This document shows positions 1 through 7,646 of a stretch of DNA of 64,000 bases, in pieces (the stretch's first letter is position 1; every line of letters begins with the position of its first letter). Source of the stretch: a virus; IMG/VR virus record IMGVR_UViG_3300020595_000016, positions 42,856-106,855 of that record, one strand, 5' to 3'. The notes beneath the pieces are model-generated. The model was not told where the DNA came from, did no database searches, and saw only the letters and a list, made by a program, of their open reading frames with translations. Made by a program: the position numbers and the translations under genes.

Positions 1-1399
1 GCGAATAATTAGCCGTTTTAACAGCTACTGGGTATCTTACGGATCCGCTCAGATGAGTTGTTCCGTTAACCGAGAAAGTATTAGCTGGGGTTGCTGTATT
101 TATTCCAACTTTCTCAGTACCGCCATCAACAAACAACATGTGTGTGTTGTTATTGCTTTCAACTCTAAAATCGACTAAAGAGTCTGACCCTTGGTTAACT
201 ACCACTTCGGGTACAGCCCCATCAATCCGAAGGCCCTCGCGCAATGTGCCGGCATCACTCGCTTTAAAGACGATATGTTTGTTTATCGTACTATTTTGAA
301 TAAGTATGTTGTCCGAAGAGTTGATCCCAATTTGTCCTAAATTGGCACCAGCACTTGAACTAAAGTGTATTGTAGGTTCGATACTGTTGAGAGTGAGTGA
401 GCCAGAAAGATATGCTTTTCCACTTCCGCTTACAGCAAAAACGTTACCTCTGCTGCTTTTAAGTGACAGAAGCTTGTCTGTATCTGAGCCGGTAACGTTG
501 AGCTTGGCATCAACTAACGCTCCACCAACTGCCACACGACCAGAACCGGTTACCGCCAAGATTGAATCGTGAAGCGGAGATTTAAAAATTGCAACAAGGC
601 CATTTGTTGGTGCTCTGACATATAGTGTTGTCGTCGTTGTGTTCTCAGGACCCAGAGAGAGTGATGTAAGAGAGCCATGGCTACCAGATATAGAGCCAGT
701 AACACCCAATGTTGTGGCGATTTGTACATTGTTTGATGCGTCTAAGGTGGTAACCTTTGCTAGATTTTGTGTCGAGCCACCAATTACAACGTTGTCCAAT
801 GTACCGCCATTAATATCTGCGGTAGTTACACTACCCAGGTTGGCGACGGTCCTACCAGCGTTAGTCCAATTGGTATTGAAAGATGAGATTGCAAGCTGGC
901 CGGCATTTGTTAGACCGTAGGCACCCATGCGTAGTGAGCTTCCCGTTATACCGGACGCTGCAGAAAGATGAATAGCGTTTACCTGGCCGGTTCCGCTGTA
1001 GATAACTGCTTTGTTGTTTACAACTGTGCCGGCTGAAGTGCCATCAACCAAGTTTAGCTCGCCGGCGTTTGAAGTTATAGCGGTACCTCCGAGTGTCAAA
1101 GATGAAATAGCAAATTTGCCATCGTTAGTTAATCCATAGGCACCCACTCGCAACGAACTGCCTGTTATGCCTGTCGATGCGGAAACACTCGTGCCGCGAA
1201 AAGTGTGACCGTAAACGTCGTAAGAACCGGAGAAAACAACAGATGATGTAACCGCAGAAGCGGAGACAATGAGCCTTTGCACTCCATTCGTCTTAAGTGC
1301 GACTAAATCATTCTCAAAATCAATCTGGGTGTCGTTTGGATCACCTTCATATTGTATGTCACCGCTGTGCTGATTTCCTTTCTGGGAATTATACGCCAT
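1..1399 (-). CDS. Tail fibre protein, 3' end cut off by the window edge
   Basis: The reading frame is open from an ATG at 1399 to the left edge (about 466 residues), so the C-terminus is missing. It starts MAYNSQKG, the same MAY-x(4)-G opening as the next two upstream fibre genes and a third one further on. A strong Shine-Dalgarno (AAGGAG) precedes the start. Two copies of a module of the form ITSNAGELNLVDGTSAGTVV followed by VIYSGTGQVN and SGITGSSL occur in the first half. Modules of this form also appear in the fibre at 2706-4280 and are typical of marine phage fibres. The later part is rich in short beta-strand phrases such as SGSGKAYLSGSLTL. The inferred role is a virion fibre for host binding. 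The family is clear from composition and context; the receptor is not known. Confidence 0.75.
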   Translation of the reverse strand, partial: MAYNSQKGNQHSGDIQYEGDPNDTQIDFENDLVALKTNGVQRLIVSASAVTSSVVFSGSYDVYGHTFRGTSVSASTGITGSSLRVGAYGLTNDGKFAISSLTLGGTAITSNAGELNLVDGTSAGTVVNNKAVIYSGTGQVNAIHLSAASGITGSSLRMGAYGLTNAGQLAISSFNTNWTNAGRTVANLGSVTTADINGGTLDNVVIGGSTQNLAKVTTLDASNNVQIATTLGVTGSISGSHGSLTSLSLGPENTTTTTLYVRAPTNGLVAIFKSPLHDSILAVTGSGRVAVGGALVDAKLNVTGSDTDKLLSLKSSRGNVFAVSGSGKAYLSGSLTLNSIEPTIHFSSSAGANLGQIGINSSDNILIQNSTINKHIVFKASDAGTLREGLRIDGAVPEVVVNQGSDSLVDFRVESNNNTHMLFVDGGTEKVGINTATPANTFSVNGTTHLSGSVRYPVAVKTANYS

Positions 1400-1430
1400 T
1401 TATACTTTCTCCTTGATATATTTGTTAATG

Positions 1431-1437
1431 TAAATAG
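1431..1437 (-). promoter_or_regulatory. CTATTTA element upstream of a fibre gene
   Basis: On the coding strand the gap reads AACTATTTACATTAAC, about 32-38 bases before the ATG at 1399. It is one of six CTATTTA copies found in the few non-coding gaps of the window. It is a candidate late-promoter or leader element; the function is inferred. Confidence 0.35.
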
Positions 1438-1450
1438 TTGTAGCTTTCCG

Positions 1451-2581
1451 CTAGCTACCTAATGTTCCGATAATCCACCAGTTTTCTCCATCTGACTGCA
1501 GTGTTCTTGACGAATAGTTCATTTTCATGGCGACTGTATCACGCAAATCTATATCGCCTTCTTCCACTTTTATCGTGACCGCATTTGAGTTTAACTTAAA
1601 TTTATCTGTATGTGTTTTTTTAATCACCAAAACCCTGCCTTTATTGTTGCAAGCAGGGGGGAGATTGACTGTAATCGGACTCTTAACTGAGTCGCACAAA
1701 ATTGTGTAATCGTTGGCTTCAACTTGATATTCTCTTGATACAATAGTTTTTATATTTTTTATAATGGCGCCGCGGCATGTTAGTGAATTTTCAACTTCTA
1801 CTTCGGTCGACTGTGTTTTGCCTTGTATTTTTAAAAGATTTTTATTGGCATCATAAGTTAAATTTGAAGAAGCTTCAAAACCTTTTCTGCCTTTAACTTG
1901 AATTTCATTAGGGGAACCAGCTGAATGTGGTATTTTATTTTTTATATAGCTTTCGTATAGGTTCGACAATGTAGTGTTGTATGTTTGGCCACGGGAAGTG
2001 TCAGACACCAAAAGCAAATCAGAATCACTTAAGTTTTGGCCATCACTTATGATGTCACTTGTTCTGGTTGGATCAATCACTAGATCATTGTTGGAATTAA
2101 CTGACAATCCGCTGGTGGAACTTAAAGATACTCCGAGACCCTCGTTACCTACTCTCAAACCATTTGTCGTCATTAGTTGTAGACTTCCTCTTATATCTCG
2201 GAAAGGTGGGCCTAGGGCAATTTGCTCCGCTTTTATCAAGCCGGCTAGTTGATACGCCTGTAGGTTCGTCAATTTTTCTCCCGAACCCATAAAATATTCA
2301 GCACGAACATTTTTGGCAGCTAAACAATTATCAGAAAAAGTTAAATTGTGGCTGCTTCGGGCGCCGGTAGGAGCATCGTAAATCAATAAAGCATCTTTAC
2401 TCCGACCCTTTATATCTCTGATCGCAACGTCTTTCAAAGTTGCACAAGGGCTCTGGGCATCTGTATCATAGAACACGCTAGCGCTGATGGTGTTCTTGAA
2501 TATCTTAATTCCATCGATTTCTTGATCGCCGTATTGGTCAACAGACCCTTCGACTGCACCTTTTAAAACATTATAAGCCAT
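1451..2581 (-). CDS. Tail fibre protein with shared tip domain
   Basis: A 376-residue fibre starting MAYNVLKGAVEG. The middle has the fibre phrase SSNLTYDANKNLLKIQG (about residues 240-256). The last 95 residues form a tip domain with YTILCD, ITVNLPPA, GRVLVIKK and a final NWWIIG. The same pattern (LPPP, GRLLVIKD, NWFVF) ends the 235-residue fibre at 5160-5867. The gene has its own CTATTTA element and follows a strong terminator, so it looks like an independently expressed fibre cassette. The inferred role is host recognition. Whether it is a long or short fibre, or a baseplate-attached one, cannot be told. Confidence 0.7.
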   Translation of the reverse strand: MAYNVLKGAVEGSVDQYGDQEIDGIKIFKNTISASVFYDTDAQSPCATLKDVAIRDIKGRSKDALLIYDAPTGARSSHNLTFSDNCLAAKNVRAEYFMGSGEKLTNLQAYQLAGLIKAEQIALGPPFRDIRGSLQLMTTNGLRVGNEGLGVSLSSTSGLSVNSNNDLVIDPTRTSDIISDGQNLSDSDLLLVSDTSRGQTYNTTLSNLYESYIKNKIPHSAGSPNEIQVKGRKGFEASSNLTYDANKNLLKIQGKTQSTEVEVENSLTCRGAIIKNIKTIVSREYQVEANDYTILCDSVKSPITVNLPPACNNKGRVLVIKKTHTDKFKLNSNAVTIKVEEGDIDLRDTVAMKMNYSSRTLQSDGENWWIIGTLGS

Positions 2582-2599
2582 TTTTTACCTCGCCAACAA

Positions 2600-2606
2600 T
2601 AAATAG
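2600..2606 (-). promoter_or_regulatory. CTATTTA element just after a terminator
   Basis: The coding strand reads AAGCTATTTATTGTTGG, 19-25 bases before the ATG at 2581 and just downstream of the terminator of the preceding gene. That placement is what a promoter for the next fibre gene would show. No classical -35 is visible. Confidence 0.45.
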
Positions 2607-2629
2607 CTTGGCTTTTATTTAACATCCAC

Positions 2630-2664
2630 AAAAAAGAGGATGCCCCCCGTAAAGAGAGGCATCC
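2630..2664 (-). terminator. Intrinsic terminator after the repeat-rich fibre gene
   Basis: On the minus strand GGATGCC (2664-2658) pairs with GGCATCC (2644-2638) around a 13-base loop. It is followed by TC and then six T residues. The 7-bp GC-containing stem plus T-run is a textbook intrinsic terminator, placed between two fibre genes. Confidence 0.85.
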
Positions 2665-2677
2665 AAGAATAAACAAG

Positions 2678-2699
2678 TTGTTTTGTCGAAACAAAACAA
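2678..2699 (-). other. Second hairpin upstream of the terminator
   Basis: TTGTTTTG (2678-2685) and CAAAACAA (2692-2699) form a perfect 8-bp stem with a 6-base loop, just after the fibre stop codon. It may stabilise the 3' end or act together with the terminator that follows. Confidence 0.4.
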
Positions 2700-2705
2700 G
2701 ATTGA

Positions 2706-4280
2706 TTAGATGATGTACCAGTGCTCGTTATTCATAGCAACCAAGGTAACAGCAGAACCGGTTGATTCAAGGAAAATTGAACCTGCGGCAACGCCGTCCT
2801 CAATGCAGTCGTTTGCAGCAGCTTTAAGGTTAACGTTCGCTTGTGAGCCCGAAAGCTTGACATGAAGAACTTTACCTTGAGTAGCCGATGGAAGTGTGTA
2901 GACCGCACCACCAAGACCGGTTGTAGAGCCAGACTTGATAAGAGCAAAGTCTGTTGAACTAGAAATGGTAGTTACGTACGGGGACGCACCATAGTGTCCA
3001 ACATCCAAAGTCGTATCTGCACCAACGATTTCATCAGCGTAGATTTTTCTCCAACGAAGAGTATCACTACCCAAGTCACTGGTCGAATCTTGTTTTGGAA
3101 TAAGACTCGAAGCAAAGCGGCCGGTTGCAGTGATATCATCACCAGTAGCGTTACCAAGAGTAACAGCACCGTTAAAGTTAGCTGCACCATCAACACCAAG
3201 ATCACCAATACCGATAATGTTTTCACCATCAGCATCTAACTCAATTGCGAGTTTAGGGATACTGACGTAGCCAGTGTTTGTTACACCAAAGGCAGCGATC
3301 TGAAGAGAACTACCTGTGATACCTGCCGAGCTGGATACTTTTGCGGTGGGCCCAACTGCCAAGTGTTGGGTACCTAAAAGGACTCCAGTGTTGGTGATTG
3401 TAGCACCTGTAGTACCAGCGAGACCGATTACAATTGAACTACCAGTAATACCAGTAGAAGCAGACAATGATGTTCCGTTAACCTGACCTGCAGCGCCGTA
3501 GATTACACCTTTGCTGTTAACAACTGTAGCGGCAGATGAGCCGTCGAGCAAGTTGAGTTCAGCAGCAGTTGAAGTAACTGCGCCGTCAGCAAGGTTAAGG
3601 CCACCAGCTTTAGCGACAGTTAAATCACTGTTCGCTTTCACAGTAACGTTAGCCGCACCAAGCACCAGCAAGTCAGCGTTAGTTGCGTTACCAACTTCAG
3701 CGTCGTCAGCACCCTTGAAGCCAGTACCTTGAACAATACCGCCAGCGCTGTAAATAACAGCCTTGCTATTGACAACTGTGCCAGCTACTGCAGTATCGAG
3801 CAAGTTAAGCTCTGCAGCAGTTGAAGTAACCGCAGCACCGCCGTAGTTGAAGCCACCGACTGTAGCAACCGAGAAATCAACACCATCTTTGACAGTGATT
3901 TCCGCAGCTGCGAAGTTCAATGCATCTGCATTGGTGGCGTTACCGATATCGAATCCATCTGGACCCTTGAAGTCGGTAGCTTGAATAATACCAGCATTGC
4001 TGTAGATTACAGCTTTGCTGTTGACAACTGTACCAGCGGCCGCGGTGTCGAGCAGGTTAAGCTCGGCTGCAGTCGATGTAACTACGTCGCCTCCGAGCAT
4101 AAGCCCGATAGTGCCGTTGTGTCGTGGGACGTCGACGTTACCGTCTTCCAAGACAACCAAGTTTTTCAACCTAGTGATTGTTGTGCCATCCGGACCTTTT
4201 CCGTTAAGGAATGTGATCTCGCCGGCTTGTTCAAGGGCACCTGATAGTGCTGCTTGACCGATTTGAAATTTATAAGCCAT
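2706..4280 (-). CDS. Tail fibre protein with 84-residue repeats
   Basis: A 524-residue fibre starting MAYKFQIGQAALSG. The motif VTSTAAELNLLD occurs at residues 67, 151 and 235, exactly 84 residues apart, each time followed by TVVNSK[AG]VIY. A run of ITGSS phrases follows. The last 100 residues (from LDVGHYGAS to HWYII) are nearly the same as the end of the fibre at 4491-5135, including FALIKSGSTTG, GKVLHVKLS and LESTGSAVTL. It carries a strong Shine-Dalgarno (GGAGGG) and ends at a strong terminator. It is a probable trimeric beta-structured fibre; the repeats could set shaft length. The receptor is unknown. Confidence 0.75.
   Translation of the reverse strand: MAYKFQIGQAALSGALEQAGEITFLNGKGPDGTTITRLKNLVVLEDGNVDVPRHNGTIGLMLGGDVVTSTAAELNLLDTAAAGTVVNSKAVIYSNAGIIQATDFKGPDGFDIGNATNADALNFAAAEITVKDGVDFSVATVGGFNYGGAAVTSTAAELNLLDTAVAGTVVNSKAVIYSAGGIVQGTGFKGADDAEVGNATNADLLVLGAANVTVKANSDLTVAKAGGLNLADGAVTSTAAELNLLDGSSAATVVNSKGVIYGAAGQVNGTSLSASTGITGSSIVIGLAGTTGATITNTGVLLGTQHLAVGPTAKVSSSAGITGSSLQIAAFGVTNTGYVSIPKLAIELDADGENIIGIGDLGVDGAANFNGAVTLGNATGDDITATGRFASSLIPKQDSTSDLGSDTLRWRKIYADEIVGADTTLDVGHYGASPYVTTISSSTDFALIKSGSTTGLGGAVYTLPSATQGKVLHVKLSGSQANVNLKAAANDCIEDGVAAGSIFLESTGSAVTLVAMNNEHWYII
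3465..4082 (-). repeat. Tandem 252-bp coding repeats (two full, one partial)
   Basis: Residues 67-150 and 151-234 of the fibre are two in-frame units of 252 bp. A third copy diverges after about residue 272. Related units lie in the partial fibre at 1-1399, so the unit could move between fibres by recombination. Confidence 0.8.
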
Positions 4281-4328
4281 TTATAAAAACCCTCCATATT
4301 TAAGTTTTTTAACTTAGACAAATATTAA

Positions 4329-4356
4329 ACAACACTGACTCACAAGTCAATGTTGT
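4329..4356 (-). other. Long hairpin in the gap before the repeat-rich fibre
   Basis: ACAACATTGACT and AGTCAGTGTTGT form a 12-bp stem with one G-T pair and a 4-base loop. On the minus strand it is followed by TTTAATATT. It lies in the 210-base gap 4281-4490. It could be a weak terminator for the fibre at 4491-5135 or a leader structure of the next one. The rest of the gap holds a CTATTTA element and a smaller TAAGTT/AACTTA palindrome near 4302-4317. Confidence 0.5.
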
Positions 4357-4378
4357 AAATTTAACGTTTGCCCACTCT

Positions 4379-4385
4379 TAAATAG
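4379..4385 (-). promoter_or_regulatory. CTATTTA element in the 210-base gap
   Basis: The coding strand reads GTGACTATTTAAGAGTGG. It lies about 100 bases before the ATG at 4280, further than the other copies. If it is a promoter, the transcript would begin with the long hairpin at 4329-4356. Confidence 0.3.
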
Positions 4386-4490
4386 TCACTTAGTCGCTGC
4401 TTTTGTCGTTTATATTATTGGTGTAAGCTAATACTGGCGTTACTTGTCATATCAGCACTAAATCTTATTATTTTTGATACAAGTCCAACG

Positions 4491-5135
4491 TCACAAGATC
4501 CACCAATCGCTAGTGTTATAAGCGATCAGGGTGACTGCAGAGCCAGTTGATTCTAGATAAATAGAGTTGGTAAGGGCCCCGCCTTCGATCCGATCTCCCG
4601 CTGCAGCTACTACAGAAACATTAGATACTGATGCAGATAATTTAACATGTAATACCTTGCCGGCTGAAGAAGCTGGCAGCGTGTATATCGCACCACCTAT
4701 TCCTGTTGTCGAGCCTGATTTGATGAGTGCAAAATCAGCCGACGAAGATATAGTCGTGCCAAGAGGGGCTGAGCCATATTGTTCAACATCAAGTGGGCCT
4801 CCTCCCCCGCCGCCGGATCCGGTAATACCGGTTAGTCGGCTACCATCTCCTTCGAAAAAGCTAGCTTTGATGCCGATACTCGCAGTTAGATCCCCCGTTA
4901 TACTAAGAGTATCTCCATCAAATAGTAAATTTGATTCACACGTTATCGTGTTTGCGTTTCCTCCAACATTGGTTATGAGTGAATTGTTGGTTGCGTTTGA
5001 CAAACGTGGAACATTTATAATAGAAGCACCATCGGAGGTACTTAAGTTGCCAGATACAATATTGCCAATTACGTGGCCGCCGGGCTGGTAAACTTGAGCG
5101 GCCAAAACTGAGCCGGATAGAATGTTATAAGCCAT
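4491..5135 (-). CDS. Short tail fibre protein
   Basis: A 214-residue fibre starting MAYNILSGSVLAAQ, with the MAY-x(4)-G opening of its neighbours. The middle has NLLFDGDTLSITGDL, the usual fibre phrase, then a glycine run (GSGGGGGG) acting as a hinge before the tip. The tip (about residues 118-214) is a close copy of the tip at 2706-4280, with FALIKSGSTTG, GKVLHVKLS and LESTGSAVTLIA, ending DWWIL. Shine-Dalgarno AAGGAG precedes it. It is therefore a short version of the neighbouring fibre: same attachment end and same tip with little shaft. The inferred role is host attachment. Confidence 0.72.
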   Translation of the reverse strand: MAYNILSGSVLAAQVYQPGGHVIGNIVSGNLSTSDGASIINVPRLSNATNNSLITNVGGNANTITCESNLLFDGDTLSITGDLTASIGIKASFFEGDGSRLTGITGSGGGGGGPLDVEQYGSAPLGTTISSSADFALIKSGSTTGIGGAIYTLPASSAGKVLHVKLSASVSNVSVVAAAGDRIEGGALTNSIYLESTGSAVTLIAYNTSDWWIL

Positions 5136-5159
5136 GCAGTGCTTGCTCCTTTACTTTAA

Positions 5160-5867
5160 TTAGAAGACAAACCAATTGCTTCCATTAGAATAAAGGTTAA
5201 TTGCTGGTAGCGAGCCAGTCATCACATATGAAGTACTATTGTCAATTTTTGCGGCGCCTGATGACAGTTTAATGTGAATACTACCGGTGCCGCGGCTGGG
5301 CATTTCATCTTTGATCACTAATAGGCGGCCGGTGTTTGAACCGGAGGGCGGAGGTAGTGACATCGTTGGATTGTTTGCTTTTACTATCCCTATAATATAA
5401 TCCGCCGATTGAATAACGTACGGAGTTGCGTTAACTTGGGTGTAATTGCCGCCAAATCCGCGTACGCGAACGGACTCGTCATGAGCCGATGCGCTTAAGA
5501 TGTAGCTGCCGGTACCAAAACCAACCTTTGAGACTGCCAAGCTACCGGTCCGAATATGGACATCGTCGTTTGTGTTACCGAAGAAGGTCGAACCTGTAGT
5601 GCCAATCTGGGTGATGTTTGCTATATGATAGCTGCTCGCTGAGATGGCGCCAGTAACGATGAGCGTGCCGGTTAAGTATAAGGTGTGACCAGAGCGGCCG
5701 GGCGTGCCTCCGGATGTAGAACCGGTATAATATGTCAAATAAGCGGAGCCAGTGGTGGCGCCACCTGATTCTGTAACGAACTGGATCGAGTGTGCCGGGC
5801 CGGCGGAGCCAGAACCCGAGCCTCCCTGATCTGAACAGTTTACATATGCCCAGCCGAACTGTGCCAT
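5160..5867 (-). CDS. Tail fibre protein, serine/glycine-rich
   Basis: A 235-residue protein starting MAQFGWAYVNCSDQGG. It opens with a Gly/Ser stretch and then SIQFVTESGG...GSAYLTY, a fibre phrase common in marine phages. The C-terminal 90 residues contain YVIQSADYIIG, LPPPSG, GRLLVIKDE and a final NWFVF. These align by eye with the tip of 1451-2581. The N-terminus lacks the MAY-x(4)-G signature, so it may attach differently or sit beneath the others. It starts two bases after the stop of the upstream 147-residue virion gene, so the two are probably cotranslated. The receptor is unknown. Confidence 0.68.
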   Translation of the reverse strand: MAQFGWAYVNCSDQGGSGSGSAGPAHSIQFVTESGGATTGSAYLTYYTGSTSGGTPGRSGHTLYLTGTLIVTGAISASSYHIANITQIGTTGSTFFGNTNDDVHIRTGSLAVSKVGFGTGSYILSASAHDESVRVRGFGGNYTQVNATPYVIQSADYIIGIVKANNPTMSLPPPSGSNTGRLLVIKDEMPSRGTGSIHIKLSSGAAKIDNSTSYVMTGSLPAINLYSNGSNWFVF

Positions 5868-5868
5868 A

Positions 5869-6312
5869 TTATCCTACCCCTAGCGAACCTGACCAACTGT
5901 GACCCAAACTACCGCTAGCGCTGCGAGGAAGAATGTTCGTGAGGCCGGCTACAACATGCATGTCATCTGAACCAGCAAGATAAAGATGAGACACTTTAAC
6001 TTGTATGCGTGCAACTCCGGGACCGCTGGAGCCTGACGCTGGGACCGAAAAATAATTCTTTCCAGTGTGAGCTATATTATCTGTTGCTGTGTTTTTGTAC
6101 GGCAAATTACCAACCCCAAGGTGTGAAAATCCAACTTTGCAATCATTTTCGTTATCGTAGTTATATACTTCGAGCCACTGAGTGACATAAGGAAACTCCA
6201 CCACCTGCGTAGCTGAGCTTGCATCGATATTTGCCTCGGCGAATGGTGCGCCACTGACTTGATACGCACCGACATGGTTGATGCCCGGTATCATGTTCCA
6301 ACTATTAGCCAT
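5869..6312 (-). CDS. Small virion structural protein, unknown role
   Basis: A 147-residue protein starting MANSWNMIPG with a strong Shine-Dalgarno (TTAGGAG). It is beta-rich with no membrane segment or cysteine pair, and ends GHSWSGSLGVG. The centre has strands such as QWLEVYNYDN and VKVSHLYLAG. I take it as a virion component because it heads the fibre operon and its composition matches. It could be a head or tail decoration protein or a fibre adaptor. Nothing in the sequence decides between these. Confidence 0.5.
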   Translation of the reverse strand: MANSWNMIPGINHVGAYQVSGAPFAEANIDASSATQVVEFPYVTQWLEVYNYDNENDCKVGFSHLGVGNLPYKNTATDNIAHTGKNYFSVPASGSSGPGVARIQVKVSHLYLAGSDDMHVVAGLTNILPRSASGSLGHSWSGSLGVG

Positions 6313-6344
6313 TAAAAATCTCCTAATTTTACGTTAATACAATA

Positions 6345-6351
6345 TAAATAG
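6345..6351 (-). promoter_or_regulatory. CTATTTATA element before the fibre operon
   Basis: The coding strand reads GAGACTATTTATATTG in the 42-base gap 6313-6354, about 33-39 bases before the ATG at 6312. It would start the transcript of the small virion gene and the first fibre. Confidence 0.45.
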
Positions 6352-6354
6352 TCT

Positions 6355-6606
6355 CTATTTTTTTCTATTGCGTCTTTCTTGTGCTCTTATTCTTTTTCGC
6401 TCTTCTCTCTTACGAAGTCTTTCTGCCTTAAGGCGCTTTTGTTTCTTCGCTTCTGAAGGCTTTTTGTATCTTTTGCGGTCTTTAATCTCTTCGACAATCT
6501 TTTCTTTTTTTGTTTTCTTGATAAACTTTCTTATCATCTTGTCGTGATTGCCTCGGCATTCCTTTGACTTGACGATTACGTTAGCTTTTTTTCTACTTTT
6601 AGCCAT
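6355..6606 (-). CDS. rpsU: Ribosomal protein bS21 homologue
   Basis: An 83-residue, strongly basic protein. Residues 10-75 align by eye with bacterial bS21. A VIVKSKE-like first strand is followed by MIRKFIKKTKKEKIVEEI (host: ALRRFKR..EKAGVLAEV). Then come a DRKRYKKPSEAKKQKR block (host: RREFYEKPTTERKRAK) and a long Arg/Lys helix. bS21 binds near the 3' end of 16S rRNA in the 30S subunit and takes part in initiation. Several marine and huge phages are known to carry bS21. It lies between a tagged head-region gene and the fibre genes; the leader shows only a weak Shine-Dalgarno. It could replace host bS21 during infection; that is inference. A generic basic DNA-binding protein is the alternative, made unlikely by the YKKPS block. 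Confidence 0.8.
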   Translation of the reverse strand: MAKSRKKANVIVKSKECRGNHDKMIRKFIKKTKKEKIVEEIKDRKRYKKPSEAKKQKRLKAERLRKREERKRIRAQERRNRKK

Positions 6607-6610
6607 TTTT

Positions 6611-7033
6611 CTATTTCATCGCTCGCCAGATCTTAGATGCGTCACCGACCAAAGAACTTATGTTTACACCCGAATCAGCCGGGTCGCCTAAGTCAACTGA
6701 ACCTGCTTTGGGAGATGCCGCTTCGTAGCTGTTCATCGGAGCTGTGCCTTCAAACAAGTCAACGCCGTTATACGCATCCGAACCAATCGAATCCATAAGT
6801 TGGCGTCGGTACTCATTTATTTGTTTTTTAGTGTTTTTGGCTGTAGCCACGCGGGACTCTTTTCTCACAACTGGTGTTGGGGCCGGTGTGCTCTCGGATA
6901 ACACTGAGGCGGCACTTAAGCCAGCGGCAACTTCACTTACCACACTAGAAAGCAGCCCTTCTTCTATCAATATTTCATTGATGCACTCTTTCACTAGTGG
7001 CTTTATAATCTTCTTTAAATCATTTTTTTTCAT
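6611..7033 (-). CDS. Head-region protein with divergent N-terminal tag
   Basis: A 140-residue protein starting MKKNDLKKIIKPLVKECINE. The amphipathic helix is a divergent form of the MKITKQQLKQIIKEE tag seen in other genes here. I-x-E occurs at residues 18-20 and L-I-E at 22-24, possible prohead-protease sites. An Ala/Ser/Pro-rich linker follows, then an ordered-looking half with AYNGVDLFEGT. It overlaps the prohead protease gene by 14 bases. In T4 the place after the protease belongs to scaffold and capsid genes, but this is far too short for a capsid protein. It is probably an internal or core component of the prohead. Confidence 0.5.
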   Translation of the reverse strand: MKKNDLKKIIKPLVKECINEILIEEGLLSSVVSEVAAGLSAASVLSESTPAPTPVVRKESRVATAKNTKKQINEYRRQLMDSIGSDAYNGVDLFEGTAPMNSYEAASPKAGSVDLGDPADSGVNISSLVGDASKIWRAMK

Positions 7034-7646
7034 CGTTCACCAGTTCATCAATTAAGATATCATTCATCAGACGGTTAATCTTATCTTCTTTCGTCATTAT
7101 TTTGTTTTGAAAGTTTTTGGATTCTTGCATCATAAATGCATTAGGTGTCGATGGTTCAGACACAAAATCAAAACATATGAGTTGAAAGTCATCTTCAACA
7201 ATGGTGACATCTTTTTCTTCTCTTACTGAACCCATGCCGCGGGATGAAATTCCCATTTTACAGCCACCAATAACTAATTCTTGCAAAATTTTGCCAGCTG
7301 GGGTATTCATTACTTGAACCTTGCCCATAGCCACATTGCCATCCATCCAAATCTCAGTGACTCGGTGGGACACTCTCTCCAAAGAAACAACATTGTTTTC
7401 GGGGTGGTCCAGTTCGCCCAGTGCTCGGTGTTCTGAAACTAATTTCTTATAGCTGTTTACTTCTCGTATGATAACTTCAGGCGGGTACATTCTACGGTTG
7501 CCGTTTACGACGCCACCTTCTTGAAGTTTGCCAGTCAAGATCATGCCACCTTCAGCAACAAACTTCTTCTCGGCTTCCGTTAGCAGATCTTGGCATACTC
7601 CGCCTTCACATAGCTCGTAATATTCTCTTAAAAGTTTCTGACCCAT
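7020..7646 (-). CDS. 21: Prohead core protease, T4 gp21-like
   Basis: A 208-residue serine protease of the T4 gp21 type. GKLQEGGVVNGNRRMYP near residues 40-55 matches the family's conserved start. LGELDHP (residues 77-82) holds the catalytic His81. GISSRGMGS (132-140) holds the catalytic serine (S134 or S135). The length matches T4 gp21 (about 212). In T4 this enzyme sits in the prohead core, activates itself, and cuts scaffold, capsid and internal proteins after [L/I]-x-E. That rule matters here because many neighbouring gene products carry [L/I]-x-E near the N-terminus. A good Shine-Dalgarno (AAGGGAAG) precedes the ATG. It follows the portal block with four small unknown genes between, as in T4, where 67 and 68 separate 20 from 21. 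Confidence 0.92.
   Translation of the reverse strand: MGQKLLREYYELCEGGVCQDLLTEAEKKFVAEGGMILTGKLQEGGVVNGNRRMYPPEVIIREVNSYKKLVSEHRALGELDHPENNVVSLERVSHRVTEIWMDGNVAMGKVQVMNTPAGKILQELVIGGCKMGISSRGMGSVREEKDVTIVEDDFQLICFDFVSEPSTPNAFMMQESKNFQNKIMTKEDKINRLMNDILIDELVNDEKK

Noticed and set aside
3465-4082. Tandem repeats as a CRISPR array
   Set aside because: The period is 252 bp, the units are in-frame coding sequence and no short repeat/spacer pattern exists.
4567-5091. 174-codon plus-strand open frame opposite a fibre gene
   Set aside because: It lies wholly inside the fibre at 4491-5135, whose ends match other fibres. The plus-strand product is low in complexity and has no support.
1431-6351. TATAAATA-like sequences read as plus-strand T4 late promoters
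   Set aside because: There are no plus-strand genes to drive. The elements sit just before minus-strand genes, so a minus-strand function is more likely.
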